In this document: piece by piece, positions 45,531 through 53,572 of the stretch
Position numbering within the stretch: the first letter of the stretch is position 1
Layout: every line of letters starts with the position of its first letter
Origin: Commensalibacter melissae
GTDB lineage: Bacteria; Pseudomonadota; Alphaproteobacteria; Acetobacterales; Acetobacteraceae
Direction of reading: 5' to 3'
NCBI RefSeq assembly: GCF_003691365.1
Contig: NZ_CP033087.1
Coordinates: 572,501 to 636,500 of the forward strand
Length of the DNA stretch: 64,000 nt
Program-made: the position numbers and the translations under genes
The notes under the pieces: model-generated
The model's input: only the letters and a program-made list of their open reading frames with translations
What the model was told of the DNA's origin: nothing
The model's database searches: none

Positions 45531-46550
45531 ATGAGGTTTGGAATTAAAAGGCTGAATTTATATCCCGCTGTTATTCAAAGTGTTCGGTTATTATTATCTG
45601 TAGCAACAGCAAGCCTACTTGCACATCTATGTAAATTGAACGAACCTTATTGGGCTTTAATTACAGCTGTTATCGTGACGCAAAGTCGTATCGCTCAAAC
45701 TCTTCAGACCAGTCGTGATCAAATTATTGGTTCTCTGATTGGTGGAATTGCAGGGATCATAGCCATTGCCTTGCAGATTTATTGTGGCTGGTCACCGATT
45801 ATAGTGTTTACAATCGTAATGATTCCGATGGTTATGTTCGTTTCATGGCGTCCCACCATGAGGCTTGGAGTTGTGACACTTGCAGTCGTTTTTCTATTCC
45901 CTTCACCCGGAGGGATTTTTGAAAGACCTTTTGATCGTATCTTTTCAATTGTTGTAGGTGTATTGGCCTCTTTATTGGTTAGTTATTGTATATTGAGACC
46001 TCAGGCTAGATATCATGCCTTTTTACATGCCAAGGAAGCTTTTAGTAAATTATATAAATTATTGCACGCTGTATTGATTGAAGGAATTTCATGGGATGCT
46101 GTTGAAGCCAAAAATGATGAAATCATTACAGAACTTCGCGAATTGGCCAGTGATATAGATGAAGCACGTAAAGAACGGCCTACCTGTGTTTTGGAAGAAA
46201 CGGATCCTGTGCTTGTGCAATTATTTCCAATTTTGCGACGTTTGCAAAGTGATAGTATTTTTGTGGCAAGAGCAATGGAGGCTTATGGTCAAAAATTACA
46301 TCCCAATACCGAAAAAGCCTTGGAACATGCTTTAAAAGAAATATTTTATTTTTTTAAAATTCAGTCTGTAAGACAGGCCAACGGCAAACATAAAAAATTG
46401 CGGAATGCCTGTGATATTCATGTTGATTTTGATTCCTTGTTAAATCCACTGCTGGAAGAGGCTAAAAAATCTTGCCCTTCCATCATTCAATTTACATTAA
46501 AGGCGCTTTGTAATGATTTTTGCAGAGGTCATGATATCTTTTTCTCATGA
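45531..46550 (+). CDS. FUSC-family inner-membrane transporter-like protein, 339 aa
   Basis: Six hydrophobic segments occupy the first 155 residues ('RLLLSVATASLLAHLCKLNEPYWALITAVIV' then 'QTSRDQIIGSLIGGIAGIIAI'), typical of the FUSC/ArAE exporters related to aromatic acid efflux. The C-terminal half (about 160-339) is a soluble, helical, charged domain. The sequence 'WALITAVIVTQSR' with the following T-x-x-R is the family hallmark. It is shorter than the 650-residue two-repeat exporters and probably works as an oligomer. Substrate unknown. A position just after degP suggests a stress or envelope role. Confidence 0.8.
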   Translation: MRFGIKRLNLYPAVIQSVRLLLSVATASLLAHLCKLNEPYWALITAVIVTQSRIAQTLQTSRDQIIGSLIGGIAGIIAIALQIYCGWSPIIVFTIVMIPMVMFVSWRPTMRLGVVTLAVVFLFPSPGGIFERPFDRIFSIVVGVLASLLVSYCILRPQARYHAFLHAKEAFSKLYKLLHAVLIEGISWDAVEAKNDEIITELRELASDIDEARKERPTCVLEETDPVLVQLFPILRRLQSDSIFVARAMEAYGQKLHPNTEKALEHALKEIFYFFKIQSVRQANGKHKKLRNACDIHVDFDSLLNPLLEEAKKSCPSIIQFTLKALCNDFCRGHDIFFS

Positions 46551-46566
46551 AATGCTTTTAACGATA

Positions 46567-46785
46567 TTATTTTGGTTTCTTATAGTTTGAGATTTCATCA
46601 TCGCTTAATGTTCTTGCTTCATTGGCAAGCATTATTGGTATGCCATCCCTAATTGGATAAGCCAGACCTGCATTGCAACTGATCAGTTCATCAGCTTTAC
46701 GATCATAAATAAGAGGGCCTTTTGTCACAGGACAGACAAGGATTGAAAGCAGTTTTGGATCAATGGGAGGGGTATTTTGAGACAT
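46567..46785 (-). CDS. Trm112-family small protein (YcaR-like), 72 aa
   Basis: Typical Trm112 sequence: '[45 protein letters not shown]'. The zinc-ribbon is reduced to a C-P-x-T-K-G and a single further Cys, as in bacterial YcaR/UPF0434. In eukaryotes and archaea Trm112 activates methyltransferases; the bacterial role is unclear. It follows the thioredoxin-TPR gene by 46 bases on the same strand and is probably co-transcribed. Confidence 0.9.
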   Translation of the reverse strand: MSQNTPPIDPKLLSILVCPVTKGPLIYDRKADELISCNAGLAYPIRDGIPIMLANEARTLSDDEISNYKKPK

Positions 46786-46831
46786 TTGTTTATCCTTTAA
46801 TGAATTAGATAAATTCTATTGGCAATCGGGC

Positions 46832-47809
46832 TTAAGAAAATAATAAGGTTGATAATTGACGACGCCCCTGTAACGTGGCTGGATCGTCAAATCCCCAAGA
46901 TTCAAAAAAACGTAACAATTGTTTTTTTGCAGCTTCATCATTCCAGCTTTTGTCTCTTTTCATAATTTCAAGCAATTCATGTGCGGCTTCATTTCTTTTT
47001 CCGGCACCATTTAAAGCGGTAGCCAGTTCATAGCGTGCCTGATAATTATCTGGATCCGATTTGATTTTATCCATTAATGCCTGTGTTTCCCCAGTGTTTT
47101 TTTTACCTTCCAGAGCAAGCTCAATGGCAGATTTCGCACCTATAATTTCGGCATGATCCTGTATGGATTCCGGAACTTGTTCAAGACTTTCCTGTGCCGC
47201 TTCTGGTCCTGCACTGGCAAGAATTGATCGTATCAACCCGCCCCATGCTTCCGGTTTTTCAGGTTCCAGTTCAAGGGCTTGGGAAAAAACACCCATTGCC
47301 TCATCGAATTTTTTGTCATGCAACAATGTTTGTCCCTGTTCAATTAAATCCGTGCTGGGCATTGCACTGCCAGCGGTTTTTAATAATTGACTGACAAATT
47401 GTTGAATTGCACTTTCAGCTTGCACCCCTTGAAATAAATCGACTATTTGCCCCTGCCAAAAAGCAGCAACCAAAGGGATAGACTGAATGGGAAGGCCGAT
47501 CTGCATCAATTGTTGGACAAGGGCTTGATTCGCGTCTATATCGATTTTTACAAGTTTCACGCGTCCTTGAGTGGCATTTGCAATTTTTTCCAATAATGGT
47601 GTAAGTTGTTTGCAAGGGTTGCACCAATTTGCCCAAAAATCAACTAAAACAGGAATTTTTTGGCTGGCTTCAATGACTTCCTGAACAAAGTTATTTTGAT
47701 TACCTTCAATAATACTCGTTTTGGAAGAAGAAGCCGATGAAATGGCTGTTCCATGTTCAGTCAAAAGTTGACCTTTTGCAGGTTGGGACGGGGAGTTAAA
47801 AAGCGCCAT
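46832..47809 (-). CDS. CnoX/YbbN-like thioredoxin with TPR domain, 325 aa
   Basis: A thioredoxin domain at residues about 33-145 with a redox-capable W-C-N-P-C motif (C63, C66), followed by a helical TPR region (about 155-320, 'GQTLLHDKKFDEAMGVFSQALELEPEKPEAWGGL'). CnoX/YbbN proteins are holdases that protect substrates from oxidation and pass them to GroEL; alphaproteobacterial forms retain the CxxC motif, as here. Cytosolic: no signal peptide. First gene of a likely two-gene unit with the Trm112-like gene. The name is by domain order; an independent thioredoxin role is possible. Confidence 0.9.
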   Translation of the reverse strand: MALFNSPSQPAKGQLLTEHGTAISSASSSKTSIIEGNQNNFVQEVIEASQKIPVLVDFWANWCNPCKQLTPLLEKIANATQGRVKLVKIDIDANQALVQQLMQIGLPIQSIPLVAAFWQGQIVDLFQGVQAESAIQQFVSQLLKTAGSAMPSTDLIEQGQTLLHDKKFDEAMGVFSQALELEPEKPEAWGGLIRSILASAGPEAAQESLEQVPESIQDHAEIIGAKSAIELALEGKKNTGETQALMDKIKSDPDNYQARYELATALNGAGKRNEAAHELLEIMKRDKSWNDEAAKKQLLRFFESWGFDDPATLQGRRQLSTLLFS

Positions 47810-47998
47810 AAATCATATCCTGTTTCATTTAAATGAAAAATTTGATTCTCATATGTTTAACAATTTCTAGATATTAGAATTGATTTTTGTATATATTATA
47901 GTGGATGAGAGACAGGAAATAAAAATAATTTTTAATTTTTGTTTTTTCCGCTTGCATCTTTAATAGAAATATCATAAAAGGCTTTTACGCTCTTCAGA

Positions 47999-48073
47999 GC
48001 GGGCGTAGCTCAGGGGTAGAGCACAACCTTGCCAAGGTTGGGGTCGTGGGTTCGAATCCCATCGCCCGCTCCA
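47999..48073 (+). tRNA. tRNA-Gly(GCC)
   Basis: A full cloverleaf with acceptor GCGGGCG/CGCCCGC, D-arm GCTC/GAGC, anticodon stem CAACC/GGTTG with loop TTGCCAA (anticodon GCC), T-arm GTGGG/CCCAT, discriminator T and an encoded CCA (48071-48073). All stems pair except one G-T wobble at the base of the T-stem. Confidence 0.97.
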
Positions 48074-48469
48074 ATTAATAATTTATTAAGTTAAATCTTA
48101 CTTAATATAGATTAATCTTTTAATCAAATAATCATTATATTTTCTGTAGCGTAAAAAATTATATGAAATTAATTCATATATTGTTATTAAATGTATAAAC
48201 GGTTGAGAATTAGATATTATCGTCATAATTTGATATTTATTTTAAATATTCCAATTAAATATAGTTCGTAATAAATCAAAAGGTTATATGATTTTTTATT
48301 TCAAAAATAATTCATAGAAACTGAAAATTTCCATTATTAATTTATATCGGAATTTATTATTTGAATTTCTATCAGAAAAATATTGTCTTTATATTGTGCA
48401 ATAAGTTCGCAGTAATTATGTATCAATCATTATTTTTTTAATGGACTTGATAAAGATTGAAGAGTAATT
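48074..48469. other. AT-rich intergenic region after tRNA-Gly
   Basis: 396 bases of mostly A/T sequence. No tRNA-derived repeat or integrase gene is present, so there is no sign that the tRNA served as an integration site here. It should contain the promoter of the secreted nuclease gene. Confidence 0.4.
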
Positions 48470-49207
48470 GTGAAAAAAAAGTTATTGGTTTTACTTTTTA
48501 TTTTATTGGGATTTGGAATTTGTGTTCAAGCGCAAATTCCATGTCAAAATAAGTTTTTATATGGAAAACCGCCAGTTATTGAATGGCCGATAAAAACAGT
48601 CTGCTTCAAAGATTATGTCGCTTCTTTTTCAGATATAACTTTAGGGAATATTTATTCAGCTGAATTTTTGACAAAAAATCAGGTAATGGCCAGTAAGAAT
48701 ATGAAAAGATATGGTAAATTTGATAATCGTGATCCTGTTGTCAGGGATTACAGAGGATCAGGTTTTGATCGTGGTCATATGACGCCTAGTGGGGATATGC
48801 CTGATTATCAATCTCAGTTACAGACTTTTATCTCCAGTAATATTGTACCTCAGACAAAGCAGCTGAATAGTGGAAAATGGAACTGGATTGAACATAATGT
48901 AAGGAAAATGGCAATATCCTATGATCAGTTATATGTTATAACGGGTTCTTATTTTCAGGAACCGGTCAAAAGAATCGGTTATGACGGAGTATGGGTTCCT
49001 TATGCAGTCTGGAAAGCGGTTTATATTCCGTCCTTAAAAAAGGCTGGGATTTATTTTTGTAAAAATTCACATAGGCCTGTATGTTATCGCATGAGTATAG
49101 CTTTTTTCATTTACAAAACCGGGATTGATCCTTTTCCAGCGTTATCCAATGATATCAAGGAAAATAAATTTCCCTTGCCTAAACCTGTTCGTCCAAGGGT
49201 TAAGTAA
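48470..49207 (+). CDS. Secreted DNA/RNA non-specific endonuclease (NucA type), 245 aa
   Basis: A Sec signal peptide covers residues 1-21 (MKKKLLVLLF..., cleavage near 'VQA-QIP'). The catalytic D-R-G-H motif (D100-H103 in 'GFDRGHMTPSGDMP') with the downstream metal-ligand Asn ('NSGKWNWIEHNVRK', about 137-150) defines the beta-beta-alpha metal endonuclease family of Serratia nuclease. It would act in the periplasm or outside the cell, for nutrient scavenging or in competition. The GTG start has a modest AGAG box. No immunity-like gene is adjacent. Confidence 0.9.
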   Translation: MKKKLLVLLFILLGFGICVQAQIPCQNKFLYGKPPVIEWPIKTVCFKDYVASFSDITLGNIYSAEFLTKNQVMASKNMKRYGKFDNRDPVVRDYRGSGFDRGHMTPSGDMPDYQSQLQTFISSNIVPQTKQLNSGKWNWIEHNVRKMAISYDQLYVITGSYFQEPVKRIGYDGVWVPYAVWKAVYIPSLKKAGIYFCKNSHRPVCYRMSIAFFIYKTGIDPFPALSNDIKENKFPLPKPVRPRVK

Positions 49208-49296
49208 TATTTTTATATTTTGAAGACAAGAATTGAATTTAATATGGAATACTGTTTCTGACCTTTTTGAATAGTTAATGAGAATTTTATTGTATT

Positions 49297-49896
49297 ATGC
49301 TTTTTATCAGCATATTTTTCATACACTTATGTGTATTGGTAGTACCGGGCCCTGATTTTCTATTAAATTCAAGAACAAGGTTAATAGGCAATAAAAAAGC
49401 TGTCATTCAAGTTGTAACGTGTACAACATTGGGGGCAATTATCTGGGCTTTGTTCTCGTTGTTGGGATTGCACCTTATTTTTCAATATTACCCTTTTTTA
49501 CGAGAATTAGTTTTATTTGGCGGGTTAGTTTATTTATTTTATCTGGCATTTCAGATTTACAGATCGGCTGATTTACCATTGCCAGCAGAGCACGGCATTG
49601 GTCATTCATATTTTTTTACCGGATTGCTTACCAATTTAACCAACCCGAAAGCTTTACTTTATTTTTCAAGTATTTTTTCAATTATTCATTTTGGGTCAAA
49701 TCCTTCCAATGTTTTTTTTATTTTTATTATGATAACGCTTGAAAGCCTGATCTGGTTTCTTTTTGTAGGATTGGTTTTTTCACATTCCGGGATACAGGCC
49801 TTTTATCAAATCTATAAGTTCAGGATAGATAGATTGTCAGCATGTGTTTTTATAATGTTTGCATGCTCAATTATATTTAAATTATTTGTAAAATAA
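49297..49896 (+). CDS. LysE/RhtB-family amino acid exporter, 199 aa
   Basis: A six-helix inner-membrane protein. Hallmarks are 'VPGPDFLLNSRTRLIGNKKAVIQVVTCTTLGAIIWA' near 17-52 and 'GGLVYLFYLAFQIYRSA' near 75-91, then 'GLLTNLTNPKALLYFSSIF' near 109-127. LysE/RhtB proteins export basic or neutral amino acids and derivatives. The length is standard. Monocistronic by spacing; the substrate is unknown. Confidence 0.9.
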   Translation: MLFISIFFIHLCVLVVPGPDFLLNSRTRLIGNKKAVIQVVTCTTLGAIIWALFSLLGLHLIFQYYPFLRELVLFGGLVYLFYLAFQIYRSADLPLPAEHGIGHSYFFTGLLTNLTNPKALLYFSSIFSIIHFGSNPSNVFFIFIMITLESLIWFLFVGLVFSHSGIQAFYQIYKFRIDRLSACVFIMFACSIIFKLFVK

Positions 49897-49996
49897 ACTA
49901 TCCTTATTATGTATAATTAAGTTGGTATTAAACTATTTAGTATATTCCATGGTTGTGAATATTTGAAAATAGGAACACATAATCAGAGGATTTGTG

Positions 49997-51115
49997 ATGT
50001 TAACGATTATTCAATCTCCGTCAAAATATATCCAAGGTGCTGGTGCACTTGAAAAAGTTGGTAAATATGCCTTGATGCTGGCCAATAGTTATTTGGTTGT
50101 CGCTGATAGTTTTGTAATGAATTTGACACAAGCCACATTGGAAAAAAGTTTCCAGATTTCCTCGGTGCAGGCATATTTTGAAATTTTTAGGGGAGAGTGT
50201 TGTAAAAAAGAGATTAATCGTTTAGGTGAAATTCTAAAGAGACACGGTTGCAAAGGGGTTGTCGGTGTTGGTGGCGGGAAAGCCCTTGATACAGCGAAAG
50301 CCATTGCGTTTTATAATAAGGTTCCGGTTATAATTGTGCCGACAGCTGCATCGAATGATGCGCCAACCAGCGCTTTATCTGTAATTTATACCGAAGATGG
50401 CGCTTTTGAGGAATATTTGATGTATCCTTCCAATCCTGATATGGTAATTATGGATAGCACAATTGTTGCCAATGCACCCCTTCGTTTATTGATTTCAGGA
50501 ATGGGAGATGCATTATCTACCTATTTTGAAGCCAGAGCCTGTTATGAGGCAAGAGCTGTCTCCATGGCAGGGGGGCAATCAACATTGGCAGCCTTGAATT
50601 TGGCCAGGTTATGTTATGAAACCTTGTTGGAAGAAGGGTTGAAGGCGAAAGCGGCTGTCGAGGCTGGAGTTGCTATAAAAGCTGTCGACAACATTATCGA
50701 GGCGAATACGTATTTAAGTGGCATCGGATTTGAAAGTTCTGGCTTGGCAGGGGCACATGCAATCCATAATGGATTAACCGTTCTTGAAGAATGTCATTCC
50801 ATGTTACACGGTGAAAAAGTTGCATTCGGCACTTTAGCTCAGCTTGTACTTGAAAATGCGAAACAGGAAGAATTGGAAACCGTTCTTGATTTTTGTGTAC
50901 AAATAGGTTTACCGGTTACTCTTGACCAAATTGGTATACAGGATAATGATGATCTTAAGGGAAAAATAATGAAAGTGGCAAAGGCAAGTTGTGCAAAAGA
51001 TGACACTATACACAACATGCCTTTCGAAGTTTCTGAAGATCAGGTTTATGCCGCTATTATGGCTGCTGATAGAATTGGTCATAAATGGTTAAAAAACTAT
51101 AATATTGTTTTGTAG
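49997..51115 (+). CDS. gldA: Glycerol dehydrogenase, iron-containing alcohol dehydrogenase family
   Basis: Oxidises glycerol to dihydroxyacetone with NAD. The NAD site is 'VVGVGGGKALDTAKAIAFY' near 92-110, 'VPTAASNDAPTSALSVIY' near 118-135. Metal ligands are the Asp in 'GMGDALSTYFEARAC' near 170, and His in 'AGAHAIHNGL' near 255 and 'MLHGEKVAFG' near 272. The length of about 372 is right. The ATG at 49997 is chosen over GTG 49994 because AGAGGA (49985-49990) is 6 bases from the ATG. Followed by a strong hairpin. Cytosolic; suits a sugar/alcohol-oxidising lifestyle. Confidence 0.95.
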   Translation: MLTIIQSPSKYIQGAGALEKVGKYALMLANSYLVVADSFVMNLTQATLEKSFQISSVQAYFEIFRGECCKKEINRLGEILKRHGCKGVVGVGGGKALDTAKAIAFYNKVPVIIVPTAASNDAPTSALSVIYTEDGAFEEYLMYPSNPDMVIMDSTIVANAPLRLLISGMGDALSTYFEARACYEARAVSMAGGQSTLAALNLARLCYETLLEEGLKAKAAVEAGVAIKAVDNIIEANTYLSGIGFESSGLAGAHAIHNGLTVLEECHSMLHGEKVAFGTLAQLVLENAKQEELETVLDFCVQIGLPVTLDQIGIQDNDDLKGKIMKVAKASCAKDDTIHNMPFEVSEDQVYAAIMAADRIGHKWLKNYNIVL

Positions 51116-51124
51116 TTGCATTCA

Positions 51125-51163
51125 ATCATACGCAATTTCGTGAGATTGTGTATGATATTTTGT
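51125..51163. terminator. Bidirectional terminator between gldA and the secreted cysteine-protein genes
   Basis: ATCATACGCAAT pairs with ATTGTGTATGAT (12 bp, one G-T pair) around an 8-base loop, followed by ATTTTGTT. It lies 10 bases after gldA and directly before the convergent gene end at 51167. Confidence 0.85.
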
Positions 51164-51166
51164 TAA

Positions 51167-51628
51167 TTATTCTGTATTGGATTGAAAATTAATTTTTCTT
51201 AAATTAGAAAGCGCCTTAAAATTACATTCCTTGACATGATAAATCATACATGCTTCAGTTTCATGTGGATTTTTTAGGGATTGTCCATCCTGGTCAAAAG
51301 ATATCCTGCATTTCTTATAGCTGATAATTAATTTATTTTTCTTGAGTGCAAAAGGATCAACAAAACCCGTAATCTCAATTTTGCAGCTTGGAGTGTTATA
51401 ATGAATCATGCCATAAGCGGGATAGTATGGCATATAACCTACAGCCGCATAATTACCCTGAGTTCTGTTTTCATAGAGGATCAGATTAACGGTGTCCTTT
51501 TCGACAGTTTGTTCTGTAATGGATTGTGAGGAATGAGATGGATTCATTGCCATTGTGGGTAAAGATAAAATAATGCAGATAATTGTATATGCATATTTTA
51601 TTTTTGATATCAAGGATAAGGATTTCAT
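51167..51628 (-). CDS. Secreted cysteine-containing protein of unknown function, 153 aa (paralog 2)
   Basis: The N-terminus has a signal peptide (basic 'SLISKIKYAYTIICIILSLPTMAM'). The mature part shows 'IHYNTPSCKIEITG', 'CRISFDQDGQSLK' and 'ETEACMIYHVKECNFKALSNLRKI'. These match, in order and spacing, features of the upstream gene: Y-N-(T/S)-P-(S/T)-C, then C-(R/K)-I-S, then a Cys pair ending C-x-F. Four cysteines suggest two disulfides in the periplasm or outside. Start overlaps the stop of the preceding gene by 4 bases, so the pair is coupled. I recognise no family. Confidence 0.7.
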   Translation of the reverse strand: MKSLSLISKIKYAYTIICIILSLPTMAMNPSHSSQSITEQTVEKDTVNLILYENRTQGNYAAVGYMPYYPAYGMIHYNTPSCKIEITGFVDPFALKKNKLIISYKKCRISFDQDGQSLKNPHETEACMIYHVKECNFKALSNLRKINFQSNTE

Positions 51629-52224
51629 TTGGGTTGACCCTTTTCTTCGGATTTGCTTGAAGAAATATTCTCTTTAATCGTTATCGGATAAATACGGTTT
51701 ACTATTGGCAATGTTTCAAAAGAGCAAAAATCCCCATGCCATGTACTACAAGGAATTGTCTCACTAAGTATTTTCAATTGATGGTTTTTTGTAATTTGCA
51801 TAGATATTTTGCAATAGGGATCTTCTTTGGCAGTGAATTCTAGTTTTGATGGATCATGATGGTTGAATTTCGTATTTCCATGGGTATTTGCCTGACAGGT
51901 AGGAGAATTGTAGGCTATTAAAGTTGCTCCAGGATGGATGGGATCTAAGGCTATGACATAATTTTTGCTTATGCCGACATGGCTTTCGAAAATTTCTATT
52001 TGTGGTAAAATTCTAGACGATTTATTTAATGGACCGATTTTAACACTGGATTTTGTATTTACAGATCTTGCATATGCCAAATTCGATAAAACAGTCAAAG
52101 AGATTATTAGAGACAGGATTGTATACGATAAAAATTTTATCAATCTAAAACTCCACATTTGGGTTTTAATAAAAATTATTCTAAATGAAGGTTTAGGATA
52201 AACGTAATCTTGTTCTGATTTCAA
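51625..52224 (-). CDS. Secreted cysteine-containing protein of unknown function, 199 aa (paralog 1)
   Basis: An N-terminal hydrophobic segment (about residues 28-50: 'FLSYTILSLIISLTVLSNLAYA') with a likely cleavage after AYA is preceded by an extended basic N-terminus. An internal Met (MWSFRLIKF, residue 18) may be the true start. The mature part has 'LIAYNSPTCQANTHG', 'PYCKISMQITKNHQLK' and 'IPCSTWHGDFCSFETLPIVNRI', parallel to the downstream gene. First gene of a two-gene unit. Function unknown; the exported, disulfide-rich pair may be surface or host-facing. Confidence 0.7.
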   Translation of the reverse strand: MKSEQDYVYPKPSFRIIFIKTQMWSFRLIKFLSYTILSLIISLTVLSNLAYARSVNTKSSVKIGPLNKSSRILPQIEIFESHVGISKNYVIALDPIHPGATLIAYNSPTCQANTHGNTKFNHHDPSKLEFTAKEDPYCKISMQITKNHQLKILSETIPCSTWHGDFCSFETLPIVNRIYPITIKENISSSKSEEKGQPK

Positions 52225-52308
52225 GCTTGTAAAAAAAATTAAAGCTTACGAATCAAATTGTGAAAATTAGGATGCCATATTTATAATAATAATGGCATTT
52301 ATTTTAAC

Positions 52309-53430
52309 TCAGTTCATTTCATAAAAAAGTTGTTGAATAGTATCTAATTCATTAATCTTGTTTGCCAAGATAAGTTGTAACAAAATTCTGGCTTTTTGCG
52401 GGTTTAAATCAGCTGCGGCTATAAATTTGTTGGCATCATCATTAACTTCAACATTACGATTGACAAATCCGCTTCCCGTTCTGCTGGATCGAACAACAAT
52501 AACACCCTTGCTGGCGACCTCTTTCAATGCTTGTATTGCCTAGGTTGATGTATTTCCATCACCAACGCCAGCAAGGATTATGCCTTTTGCACCTCTTTTG
52601 ACCGCATCATGAATAAGATCTCCATCCATCTGGATATGAGAATAAATAATTTCAACACGCGGAAAAGGGGCTTTCTCAGGTATGGCGTAAATATGTTTCC
52701 TTGCATTACTGGACGTACGGTAAAAATATACATGATCATTATTGATAATGCCGATTGGCCCTGTATTGGGGGATTGAAAAGTTTGGAGGCTGGTTGTATG
52801 GCTTTTTTGAACAGAATGTGCATCATAAATCATGTCATTCATTACAATCATGACAGGTTGGTGATAAGCCTCGGGGCGTGTAGCCAATTTAACAGCATTG
52901 ACAAGATTGGATGCACCATCTGAACTGATAAAATTGGTCGGGCGCATTGCACCCGTCAAAATAATTGGTTTTTTCGAATTTATAAGTTTATCAAGAAAAA
53001 ACGCGGTTTCTTCCATGGTATCAGTGCCGTGGGTAATGACAATTCCTGATATTGAAGGATCATTTTCAGCAGTCTGAACTTTTTTGGCCAATTTTAATAA
53101 AATTGTATCAGACATATCCTGAGAACCGATTTGCGCCACGGGATCAACATGAATTTTTGCCATGTTTTGTAAATCAGGTATGGAAGCGACAAGATCTTCT
53201 CCTTTGGTGTTACCTGCTTTATATTCGAGCTTGTCTGTTGTCGCTGATCCTGCGATGGTTCCTCCGGTAGTTAGTACAAGAACCTGTTTTTTTTCAGGTC
53301 TGATAACACGATCTATATCATTCATCGGTTTATCTTTCTCAGTTTTTGCATAAGAAGGGGAAAGTAAAATCAGACTTAATCCCATGAGGATAATTAAAAA
53401 CTGAAAGAGGGGTCTAGGTAAAATATTCAT
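52309..53430 (-). pseudogene. ansB: Type II L-asparaginase interrupted by one in-frame amber codon
   Basis: The frame runs from ATG (53430) to 52309 with a single TAG at 52540-52542; the last 77 codons continue in the same frame. A signal peptide (residues 1-28, ending SYA) directs it to the periplasm. Catalytic residues are intact: T58 in 'LTTGGTIAG', T136-D137 in 'THGTDTMEET'. After the stop come 'GVIVVRSSRTGSGFV' and 'DLNPQKARILLQL', matching the C-terminal domain that completes the active site across the tetramer. A single CAG-to-TAG change would explain it. Likely inactive unless the amber codon is read through. Confidence 0.85.
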
Positions 53431-53572
53431 TATATCAGAATTAATTTTATATAATTTAATTATATTGATTGATCCAGGTTACTACCTTACCCATATTCAA
53501 TATACTATTTTTCTATTAATTAAAAATATTATTGTTAATATGCTCTAATAAAGAGACAAGGTACAGGTTAAA

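Noticed and set aside
48074-48469. Possible integration site of a mobile element at the 3' end of tRNA-Gly
   Set aside because: No repeated tRNA 3' end, integrase or phage-like gene was seen within the following genes.
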